This document shows, one piece after another, positions 26,111 through 33,228 of a DNA stretch of 47,722 nt. How positions within the stretch are numbered: the stretch's first letter is position 1; each line of letters begins with the position of its first letter. A program made the translations under genes and the position numbers. Location of the stretch: the NCBI GenBank assembly GCA_030650395.1, contig JAUSDY010000079.1, positions 1 to 47,722 on the forward strand. Reading direction: 5' to 3'. Source of the DNA: Acidobacteriota bacterium (lineage in GTDB: Bacteria; Acidobacteriota; Vicinamibacteria; Vicinamibacterales; UBA2999). A model generated the notes under the pieces. The model saw nothing but the letters and a program-made list of their open reading frames with translations, had not been told where the DNA came from and ran no database searches.

Positions 26111-28174
26111 ATGAAGCCATTCATTCATCTCGTGTCCGCGATCGCTCTTGCGTCGGTTGTGTCCGGTAGCGCGCAGACCAGGCGCGCGCTTGTCCTCGAC
26201 GATCACTCGAAGATCCTCGGCGTGGGCGATCCGCAGCGCTCGCCCGACGGCGTGTGGGTGGCCTATACGGTGTCGGCGGTCGATGCCGAGAAGGATCGGC
26301 GCAACACCGACGTGTGGATGGTGAAGTGGGACGGCACCGAGCAGCTGCAGCTGACTTCGTCGCCCGATGGCGAGTCGTCTCCGCGCTGGAGCCCCGACGG
26401 CAAGTACCTGGCGTTTGTCGCGTCGCGCGGCACCGAAGAGGAAAAGAAGAAGGGCGGGCAGATCTGGCTGCTCAACCGCTCCGGCGGCGAGGCGCAGAAG
26501 GTCAGCGACGTCAAGGGCGGCGTGTCCGACATCCAGTGGTCGCCCGACGGCACGCGCATCGCGTTTGTCGCGGATGACGAAGATCCCGACGACGAGCCGG
26601 AGAAGAAGGAAGGGTGGAAGCGCAAGACCGCGCCGCCGATCGTGATCGATCGCTATCACTTCAAGGCCGACCGTGAGGGCTACCTGAAGCACCTCTACAG
26701 CCACATCGCGGTGTTCGATCTCGCGACGAAAACGGCGACCGTGATCACGAGCGGCAAGACCGACGACCGCAGCCCGTCGTGGTCGCCCGATGGCAAACAC
26801 CTTGCGTTCCTGAGCAAGCGCGGTCACGCCGATCCGGATCGCACGTCGAATGAAGATATGTGGGTGGTCGAAGCGCGCGACGGGGCGGAGCCGAGGCAGA
26901 TTACCAGGACCGCGGAGGGCGAAGCCGGACGACCAGCCTGGAGCCCGGATGGTGGCCGGCTGGCCGCCGTGATTGGCGACACCGATCGGTTTGCGCAGTA
27001 CTCGATGAGCAAGTTGATCGTCGTGCCGTCGAATCCACCCGCCTCGGCGGGGCCGGCGACCAAGCCGCCGATCTATATGCCGTCGCTCGACCGCGCCGTG
27101 TCCAACATCGCATGGTCCGCCGACGGCCAGCACCTCTCGTTCCTGTTGCAGGACGATCGGACGAATCATCTCGCGACCGTGAACGCCGAGAATCCGAACG
27201 GCACGCCGCAGCGGCGCAGCACCGGCCGTAGGGTGATCAGCTCGCCGAGTCCGGGCAGGGACGGCAACTTCGCGGTGCTGGCGGCCGAGGCGACCCACAT
27301 GAACGAGGTCTACGCGCTTGAAGGCTCGAACCTCCGCCAGCTGACCAAACACAACGACAAACTGCTCGGCGAACTGCAGCTGGCCGCCACCGAGGATTTC
27401 CAGTCGAAGAGCAAGGATGGAGCGGAGGTGCACGGGCTGATCGTGAAGCCTGCCGGCTACAAGGCCGGCACGAAGTACCCGACGCTGCTGATCGTGCACG
27501 GCGGCCCCAACGGTCAGGATCAGCACACCTTCTCGTTCGATCGCGAATTCCTCGCCGCCAACGGCTACGTCGTGCTGGCGATCAACTATCGCGGCAGCGC
27601 CGGCCGTGGCACCGCGTTCCAGAAAGCGATTCTTGCCGATTGGGGCAATCTCGAAGTCGTCGACCTGCTCGGCGCGGTGGACGAAGCGGTGCGGCAGGGT
27701 ATTGCCGATCCCAATCGGCTTGGCATCGGCGGGTGGAGCTACGGCGGCATCTCGACCGACGCGGCGATCGCCACCGACACGCGATTCAAAGCGGCGGTCA
27801 GTGGCGCCGGTGTTGGGTTGTACATGTCCCTCTACGGCGTCGATCAATACATCATTCAGTACGATCAGGAGCTCGGCCAGCCGTGGAAGAACAAGGAGGC
27901 GTGGACGAAGATGTCGCACGGCTTCTTCAACGCCGACAAGATCAAGACGCCGACGCTGTTCATGGGCGGCGAGAAGGACTTCAACGTGCCGATCGCCGGC
28001 GGCGAGCAGATGTACCAGGCGCTCAAGAGCCTCGGCGTCGATACGCAGCTGGTGATCTATCCCGGCCAGTTCCACGGCCTGTCGATCCCCAGCTACGAGC
28101 GCGATCGTCTGCAGCGGTATCTGAATTGGTTCAACAAGTACCTGCAGCCATCGGCAACTTCAACCTTGCAATGA
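26111..28174 (+). CDS. Secreted S9 family prolyl-oligopeptidase-type peptidase
   Basis: A 687-residue protein with signal peptide (IHLVSAIALASVVSGSAQ), an N-terminal PD40 propeller (PRWSPDGKYLAFVASRGT, PSWSPDGKHLAFLSKRG) and a C-terminal alpha/beta hydrolase. The triad is Ser543 in GGWSYGG, Asp623 in GGEKDFNVP and His655 in GQFHGLS. The oxyanion region LLIVHGGPNGQD is normal. It is of the acylaminoacyl-peptidase/dipeptidyl-peptidase group, cleaving short peptides. The stop codon overlaps the start of the M14 peptidase (ATGA), so the pair is translated together, suggesting stepwise peptide breakdown in the periplasm. Confidence 0.9.
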   Translation: MKPFIHLVSAIALASVVSGSAQTRRALVLDDHSKILGVGDPQRSPDGVWVAYTVSAVDAEKDRRNTDVWMVKWDGTEQLQLTSSPDGESSPRWSPDGKYLAFVASRGTEEEKKKGGQIWLLNRSGGEAQKVSDVKGGVSDIQWSPDGTRIAFVADDEDPDDEPEKKEGWKRKTAPPIVIDRYHFKADREGYLKHLYSHIAVFDLATKTATVITSGKTDDRSPSWSPDGKHLAFLSKRGHADPDRTSNEDMWVVEARDGAEPRQITRTAEGEAGRPAWSPDGGRLAAVIGDTDRFAQYSMSKLIVVPSNPPASAGPATKPPIYMPSLDRAVSNIAWSADGQHLSFLLQDDRTNHLATVNAENPNGTPQRRSTGRRVISSPSPGRDGNFAVLAAEATHMNEVYALEGSNLRQLTKHNDKLLGELQLAATEDFQSKSKDGAEVHGLIVKPAGYKAGTKYPTLLIVHGGPNGQDQHTFSFDREFLAANGYVVLAINYRGSAGRGTAFQKAILADWGNLEVVDLLGAVDEAVRQGIADPNRLGIGGWSYGGISTDAAIATDTRFKAAVSGAGVGLYMSLYGVDQYIIQYDQELGQPWKNKEAWTKMSHGFFNADKIKTPTLFMGGEKDFNVPIAGGEQMYQALKSLGVDTQLVIYPGQFHGLSIPSYERDRLQRYLNWFNKYLQPSATSTLQ

Positions 28175-29880
28175 CACAACAGCTAATCACATTCGCCCTC
28201 GGTCTGTTCTCTGTGACCGCACTGATGGCACAGCAAGCGCCTGATTTGCGGACGCGCGCGGAGACGTCCAACTACGAAGAAACCAGCACCTACGCCGACG
28301 TCGAGCGCATCATGGCCGGACTCGCGGCGACGAGCCCGCTCGTCACTCGCGAGAGCTTCGGCAAGACCGAACAGGGCCGCGACATGCCGCTCATGGTCAT
28401 CTCGGATCCGAAGGTGACCACGCCTGATGCGGCGCGGCGGCTGGGGCGGCCGCTGGTGTTCGTGCAGGCCAACATCCACGCCGGCGAGGTCGAAGGCAAG
28501 GAAGCGATCCTGAGGCTGGCGCGCCGGCTGGTGTCCGGCGACCTCAAGCCGCTGACCAGACAGCTCGTGATTCTGATCGCGCCCGATTACAACGCCGACG
28601 GCAACGAGAAGGTCGACGTCATGAATCGCACCGCGCAGAACGGTCCGGTCGGCGGCGTCGGCACGCGCGAGAACAGCAAGGGCCTCGACCTCAATCGCGA
28701 CTACATCAAGCTCGACAGCCTCGAGGCGCGCGCGCTGGTGGGGCTGATGAACAAGTGGGACCCGCATGTGCTGGTCGACCTGCACACCACCAACGGCTCG
28801 TATCACGCCAACCACCTGACCTACTCGCCGATCCTCAACCCCAATGCCGACGATCGGCTGATCGCCTTCTCGCGCGACCTCATGCTGCCCCAGATTCGCA
28901 AGGTGATGCTCGACACGCACAAGTGGCGCACCTATTACTACGGTAACTTCGCGCCCGAAGACGGCGGCGGGCGCGAGAGCTCGCGCGTTGACCCCGCTAA
29001 TCCCGGTAACATCACCTGGCGCACCTTCGATCATCGTCCGCGCTTCGGCAACAACTACGCCGGGCTGCGCAATCGCATTGCGATCCTGTCCGAGGCCTAC
29101 AGCTATCTCGATTTCAAGGGGCGCGTCGAAGTGACCGAAGACTTCGTTGAAGAGGTCTGGCGCTCGGCGGCGTCACACGCCAAGACCATCATGGCGCTGA
29201 CGGTGCAGGCCGATCGGCAGTTCACCGCGCCGCCTAACCCGCGGCCTGCCCTGAGCGAGGCGAGGGCTTCGACACTAAGCCCTCGGCGAGTCGAAGGGCC
29301 GGTCGAGCTCGGCGTCGACTTCCAGATTCGCGCGCTCCCACAGAAAGTCGACATCCTCGTCGGCGACGTGAAGAAGGTCTTGAATCCCAAGTCGGGCCGC
29401 GAAATGTCGGTGATGACGGACATGTCGGTCGTGGTGCCGATGAAAGAGTACGGCACCTTCACAGCCACGAGGTCGCTGCCGATGCCGAAGGGCTGGGTGA
29501 TTCCGGCGAACCCGCGCCTGGCGGCGGCGCTCGATCGCCTGCGCTGGCACGGCGTGCAGATGCAGGAGGTCGCCGACGCGGCGCAGGTGCCGGTTGAACG
29601 CTTCTCGATCGCCGACTACACGCGCGCGGAGCGGCCGTTCCAGGGGCATCGCGAAGCGCGGCTGAAGGGATCGTTCGACAAAATCCAGCTCACCGTCGCG
29701 CCGGGCGCGTACTTCGTGCCCGCGAACCAGCCGCTCGCGCGGCTGGCGTTCTACCTGCTCGAGCCCGAGAGCGACGACGGGTTGGTGACGTGGAATGTGA
29801 TTGAAGAGGGCCTCGCGGCGGGGCAGACGTATCCGATCTATCGCGTGATGGATGCGACCGGGTTGAAGCTGAGACCCTGA
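28171..29880 (+). CDS. Secreted M14 zinc carboxypeptidase
   Basis: A 569-residue peptidase with signal peptide (ITFALGLFSVTALMAQQ). M14 metal ligands are His103 and Glu106 in NIHAGEVEGKE and His205 in VDLHTTNGS; the catalytic Glu is likely Glu308 in LSEAYSYLDF. NRDYIKL and the Arg of GLDLNRD fit substrate binding. The catalytic domain ends near residue 350, and a beta-rich C-terminal half follows. Between them, residues about 361-377 (ALSEARASTLSPRRVEG) are coded by a palindromic element. The enzyme removes C-terminal residues from peptides. Its start overlaps the S9 gene's stop, and it converges with the glutaminyl cyclase gene. Confidence 0.9.
   Translation: MTQQLITFALGLFSVTALMAQQAPDLRTRAETSNYEETSTYADVERIMAGLAATSPLVTRESFGKTEQGRDMPLMVISDPKVTTPDAARRLGRPLVFVQANIHAGEVEGKEAILRLARRLVSGDLKPLTRQLVILIAPDYNADGNEKVDVMNRTAQNGPVGGVGTRENSKGLDLNRDYIKLDSLEARALVGLMNKWDPHVLVDLHTTNGSYHANHLTYSPILNPNADDRLIAFSRDLMLPQIRKVMLDTHKWRTYYYGNFAPEDGGGRESSRVDPANPGNITWRTFDHRPRFGNNYAGLRNRIAILSEAYSYLDFKGRVEVTEDFVEEVWRSAASHAKTIMALTVQADRQFTAPPNPRPALSEARASTLSPRRVEGPVELGVDFQIRALPQKVDILVGDVKKVLNPKSGREMSVMTDMSVVVPMKEYGTFTATRSLPMPKGWVIPANPRLAAALDRLRWHGVQMQEVADAAQVPVERFSIADYTRAERPFQGHREARLKGSFDKIQLTVAPGAYFVPANQPLARLAFYLLEPESDDGLVTWNVIEEGLAAGQTYPIYRVMDATGLKLRP
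29248..29299 (+). repeat. Palindromic element, family II, inside a coding region
   Basis: An inner perfect stem (29261-29269 with 29277-29285, nine bases) is framed by GCCCTGAGCGAG and GAGTCGAAGGGC. It is read through in frame in the M14 peptidase between catalytic and C-terminal domains. It shares its outer words with 31655-31709. Confidence 0.75.
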
Positions 29881-29887
29881 CTGGTGG

Positions 29888-29909
29888 GGACAAACCTTTA
29901 GGTTTGTCC
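29888..29909. terminator. Hairpin GGACAAACC-TTTA-GGTTTGTCC in convergent gap
   Basis: Nine-base perfect arms sit exactly between the stops of the convergent M14 and glutaminyl-cyclase genes; the second arm touches the latter's TAG. The same hairpin recurs at 42737 and, with small changes, 44466, and forms the outer part of 46776-46828. Confidence 0.55.
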
Positions 29910-30703
29910 TACGGCGCGACGGCGATCTGATACACGCGCGGCCACTTCTTGCCGGTCACGTAGATTCGCCGCGTCGCCTTGTCGTAGGCGATCCCGTTCA
30001 ACACATCCGCCGGCGGCGTCCGCTGGCTGCGCGGCCACAGCGATTCCAGGTTCACCCACGACGCCACCTGCCCCGTCTTCGGCGAAATCCTCGCGATCCG
30101 ATCGGTCGTCCAGACGTTCGCCCAGATCTCCCCGTCGATCCATTCCAGCTCGTTGAGACCTCCAACGGGGGTTGCGGCGTCGCGCACCTTGAGCGTCTTG
30201 GTGACGGCGAGCGTTTTCGGATCGAGAAACGACAGCGTGTCGGAGCCGTCGCTCATGATCAGCTGGGAGGAGCCGTCGTAGGCGATGCCCCAGCCCTCGG
30301 TCTTGTAGGAGAACGTCCGCTTCTGCTTGAACGACTGCTTGTCGTAGACGAAGCCGAGATGATGCTGCCACGTCAGCTGCAGCAGCTCGTCGCCGACCAG
30401 CGCGAGGCCCTCGGCGAAATATTTCTCCGCGACTTTGACCTCCTGCAGCACGCGCCCGGTCGCAATCTCGACCCGCCGCAGCGACGATTCGCCGTTCAAG
30501 CCGGTGCTCTCGTAGAACTGGCCATCGGCGACGACCAGGCCCTGCGTGAACGCACCGGCATCATGCGGAAACGACGCGACCACGGTGACGCCGTGAACAG
30601 GCGCCGCCTGTCGCTGCGCAACGGTCGCCGGCGCACACGCTACGAATCCAATCATCACCGAATCAAGTAGAAGCTTTCTTGTCGTCCGTCTATCCAATCC
30701 CAT
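29909..30703 (-). CDS. Glutaminyl-peptide cyclotransferase, propeller type
   Basis: A protein of about 264 residues of the plant/bacterial-type glutaminyl cyclase family, a five-bladed propeller that turns N-terminal glutamine into pyroglutamate with release of ammonia. Family motifs are clear: SFPHDAGAFTQGLV, FYESTGLNGESSLRRVEI, AEKYFAEGLAL, LTWQHHLGFVYD, EGWGIAYDGS, LNELEWIDGEIWANVW and NGIAYD. The start at 30703 has GGAGGA just upstream and gives a signal peptide with a basic n-region (DRRTTRKLLLDSVMIGFVAC); the cysteine might be lipidated. This start overlaps the upstream M24 gene by 49 bases. An internal ATG at 30655 would overlap the stop by one base but leaves a poor export signal. Confidence 0.88.
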   Translation of the reverse strand: MGLDRRTTRKLLLDSVMIGFVACAPATVAQRQAAPVHGVTVVASFPHDAGAFTQGLVVADGQFYESTGLNGESSLRRVEIATGRVLQEVKVAEKYFAEGLALVGDELLQLTWQHHLGFVYDKQSFKQKRTFSYKTEGWGIAYDGSSQLIMSDGSDTLSFLDPKTLAVTKTLKVRDAATPVGGLNELEWIDGEIWANVWTTDRIARISPKTGQVASWVNLESLWPRSQRTPPADVLNGIAYDKATRRIYVTGKKWPRVYQIAVAP

Positions 30704-32013
30704 TTTCCTCCGGGCATGATCGCGGCGTCTTCTTCGAGCGCGAAGCGGACCGGTTGGTTGCCCCACTCCGGCACGTTGTGCGTCACGTTGAGCTCGATCG
30801 AGTGCCACGTGTTCGGACGGAAGACATAGTCGCCGCGCACCGGCACGCCCTGCTGATAGTCGGTCATGCCGATTGGCGGCCCGGCGGCGTGGCCGTGATA
30901 GCCGACCGGATGGCAGTAGATCGACGGCACCAGCCCTTCCTTCTTCGCGTGCGCGAGCGCATCGGCGAGCGCCTGGTTCCCGGTCCTCTCCAGCCTCGCA
31001 TATTGCATCGTGAGATCTTGAAGACGATTGCCGGCTTTGAGTCCCGCCTTCAGGCCCGCCGGCGCGTCGGTTTCACCCGGCTTCAGCACGTAGGCGTTGT
31101 GCTGCGTGTCGGTGGAGAAGCCCATGTAGACGATGCCGAAGTCGGTGTGGAGCATGTCGCCGGGAAGAATGACGCCGCGCGGGTTGGTCTTTTCGCCCTG
31201 GCGCCAGATCGTGATCGACGGCTGGAACCACTTGCCGAGGCCCATTTCGACGACACGCTGGCGCATCCACCACACCACGTCTTCGTTGGTGGTCTTGCCC
31301 GGGGTGATGACCTTGTTCGAGAACGCCTCGCGGATCACCATGTGCGCCACCTTCATGGCGTGGCGATACGCGTCGAGCTCTTCGGGCAGCTTCACTTCGA
31401 GCCAGCCAACCGCGAGCATCTCGGCGGACTTGATCTTCGCGGCATGCGCGGGGCCAAGCGCGTCGACCAGCCGCCGCTTCTCGTTGGCGGTGATGCCGTC
31501 GGCGTGGTTCCAGGAGTCGGACTCGTTGATGCCGATGACCTTGGGATTCTTCTCGTCGACCAGCTTGCGCAAGCCCTCATGCTGCGCGTCGTTCGCCGTC
31601 GGGACCATCGTGTAGATGCCGTCGTAATCGAAGCGGCCGATCGAATAGCGCTCGACCCTGAGCGAAGTCGCAGGACTGGTGGAACCAGCCTGCGACTGAG
31701 TCGAAGGGGGATTGTAGAAGACGAGAATCGTGCGCCGCCGCGAGGCGTAGTAGGTGAGCGGCGACATCGACGCAAACACCGCGTCTTCGTTGTACTCGCG
31801 GGTCGGGATGATCCACATGTCGATCCCTTCGCGCGTCATGACGGGCCCGAGTAAGGTGTCGAAGCGCTTCTTGATCCACGGCGTGACGAGCGCATTCTGC
31901 TCGCGATGCGTGAGCACGCGCTGCGTGGGATCGGGATACTGGAGGCCCTGTGCGTCGCCGAGAACTGTCGCGGCGATCAAAAGAAGGAAAATGGCGACTA
32001 GTCGGCGGATCAT
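30655..32013 (-). CDS. Secreted M24 family Xaa-Pro-type aminopeptidase
   Basis: A 452-residue metallopeptidase with signal peptide (LVAIFLLLIAATVLGDAQ) and the pita-bread fold in the C-terminal half. Metal ligands: Asp291 in LHTDFGIVYMG, Asp302 in STDTQ, His373 or His375 in GYHGHAAGP, Glu407 in HSIELNV and Glu427 in ALEEDA. It would remove N-terminal residues before proline. Residues about 102-121 (PPSTQSQAGSTSPATSLRVE) come from a palindromic element in the N-terminal domain, away from the metal site. An upstream in-frame codon (32058) is rejected because the ATG at 32013 begins the signal peptide. It overlaps the glutaminyl-cyclase gene. Confidence 0.88.
   Translation of the reverse strand: MIRRLVAIFLLLIAATVLGDAQGLQYPDPTQRVLTHREQNALVTPWIKKRFDTLLGPVMTREGIDMWIIPTREYNEDAVFASMSPLTYYASRRRTILVFYNPPSTQSQAGSTSPATSLRVERYSIGRFDYDGIYTMVPTANDAQHEGLRKLVDEKNPKVIGINESDSWNHADGITANEKRRLVDALGPAHAAKIKSAEMLAVGWLEVKLPEELDAYRHAMKVAHMVIREAFSNKVITPGKTTNEDVVWWMRQRVVEMGLGKWFQPSITIWRQGEKTNPRGVILPGDMLHTDFGIVYMGFSTDTQHNAYVLKPGETDAPAGLKAGLKAGNRLQDLTMQYARLERTGNQALADALAHAKKEGLVPSIYCHPVGYHGHAAGPPIGMTDYQQGVPVRGDYVFRPNTWHSIELNVTHNVPEWGNQPVRFALEEDAAIMPGGKWDWIDGRQESFYLIR
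31655..31709 (-). repeat. Palindromic element, family II, inside a coding region
   Basis: Arms AGTCGCAGG (31666-31674) and CCTGCGACT (31689-31697) with an inner CTGGT/ACCAG stem, framed by CCCTGAGCGA and GAGTCGAAGGG. It is read in frame as an extra segment in the N-terminal domain of the M24 peptidase. Confidence 0.78.
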
Positions 32014-32030
32014 AGCGACTAGTCTAGATC

Positions 32031-32100
32031 GGGCAACCCCAAGGGGTTGCCCCCACAACTAAGACTGCTGTGGAGGCAACCCCTTCTTGGGGTTGCCTAC
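32031..32100. repeat. Double palindromic element, family III, in a divergent promoter gap
   Basis: Hairpins 32031-32052 and 32072-32100 joined by a spacer with AAGACTGCTGTGGAGG, the same composite seen at 25991-26063. It sits between the divergent starts of the M24 peptidase and the decayed TonB receptor. Confidence 0.75.
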
Positions 32101-32136
32101 AAGGTGGCGCGTTTCATGCTCTGCTGTGGGTTAGGC

Positions 32137-33158
32137 ATGAGCATTGACCACAAAAGGCATCACATCGCGCTGGTTCTCGGCATTCTGCTGTCGTTCGCCT
32201 TGGACGCTTCCGCGCAATCTGGGACCGGCCGTGTGACCGGCCGGGTGCTCGAAGCGCGCACCGGGGCGCCGCTGGTCGCGGTTCTCGTCAAAGTGCAGTC
32301 CACCAAACAACAGGCCTTCTCGGATCTGGACGGCCGCTTCGAGATCGCTGATGTCCCGCTGGGCCCCCAAACGCTGCTCGTCTCGGTTGTCGGCTTCGGC
32401 CTGGTTCGACGCGACGTCATCGTCGTCAGCGGAGAAGCGGTCGACATCAGCATCCCGGTGGCGGAAGGCGCGAGTACTTACGTGGAGGATGTCGCCGTGT
32501 CGGGCACCTCTTCCGCGAAGCAGAGCCGGGCGTGGCGAGCCAGACCGTGCTAGGCAGTCGCGATCTGCTCGCACTGCGGGGACTGATCGCCGACGATCCA
32601 TTTCGCGCGGTGCAGGTGCTCCCCGGCGTTGCGACCGGCGACGACTTTCGCGCCGAGTTCGCCGTGCGTGGACTCGGCCCGTCGAACATCGCCATCGCGG
32701 TTGACGGCGTCGACAGCAGCGGCTCGGCTCGCATCTCGGCTCGCGCCTCGATTTCACCACCCGCGACGGCTCGCGCGATCGCCTTACCGTCCGAGTCGCT
32801 CGATGCCGATCGCATCGATCGCACCTTCTCGGGCACGAGATCAACGACGCTGCTCGACAAGAGCGTCGGCGCTTCGTCGCAGGCGATCTGGGCGCAGTAT
32901 CGCTGGACCCCGGCGTCGCGAATCGTCGTCACACCGGGCGTGCGCGTCGAGCATTGGCTTGCCCCGAGCGACAACCGCAACCCCGGAGTCGAGGGGGGTT
33001 TGATCGATCAGACCGAAGCGTCGCCGTGGTTGTTGAGCGAATGGGAGCTGCGTCCGAATACGCGCGTGAAGTTCGGCGCCGGTCTCCAGCGCCAGGCGCC
33101 GACGATCGATCACACTTTCTACACGCTGCCAGTTGCAGGAATACTGATCGAGTTCTGA
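32137..33158 (+). pseudogene. Decayed TonB-dependent receptor
   Basis: The start is intact: signal peptide (IALVLGILLSFALDASAQ), a carboxypeptidase-regulatory domain (RVTGRVLEARTGAPLVAVLV, GRFEIADVPLGPQTLLVSVV) and the first plug strand (VEDVAVSGT). One base is missing near 32510, after which the proper reading (LFREAEPGVASQTVLGSRDL) is in another frame and goes on through the plug (DDFRAEFAVRGLGPSNIAI). A second break follows near 32740: the expected LDFTTRDGSRDRLTV lies in a different frame. Only the last part of the barrel remains (TPGVRVEHWLAPSDNRNPGV). An intact receptor would be 700-900 residues, so about half is gone. The gene is surely non-functional. Confidence 0.82.
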
Positions 33159-33165
33159 TACCTAC

Positions 33166-33218
33166 GTTAACCACGGAGGACGAGAGCTGTGTCTCTCCGT
33201 GTTCTCCGTGGTTAACGT
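33166..33218. repeat. Inverted repeat CGTTAACCACGGA, terminator-like
   Basis: Thirteen-base perfect arms (33166-33178 and 33206-33218) enclose further ACGGAG/CTCCGT words. It lies in the convergent gap between the decayed receptor and the BNR-repeat gene. The ACCACGGAG wording is a common intergenic repeat in environmental bacteria. Confidence 0.7.
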
Positions 33219-33228
33219 CCGTGGGCTG

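Noticed and set aside
25928-28075. A 715-codon open frame opposite the S9 peptidase gene
   Set aside because: It mirrors a gene with a full catalytic triad and signal peptide. Its composition (Arg, His and Val rich) is what GC-rich codons give on the opposite strand.
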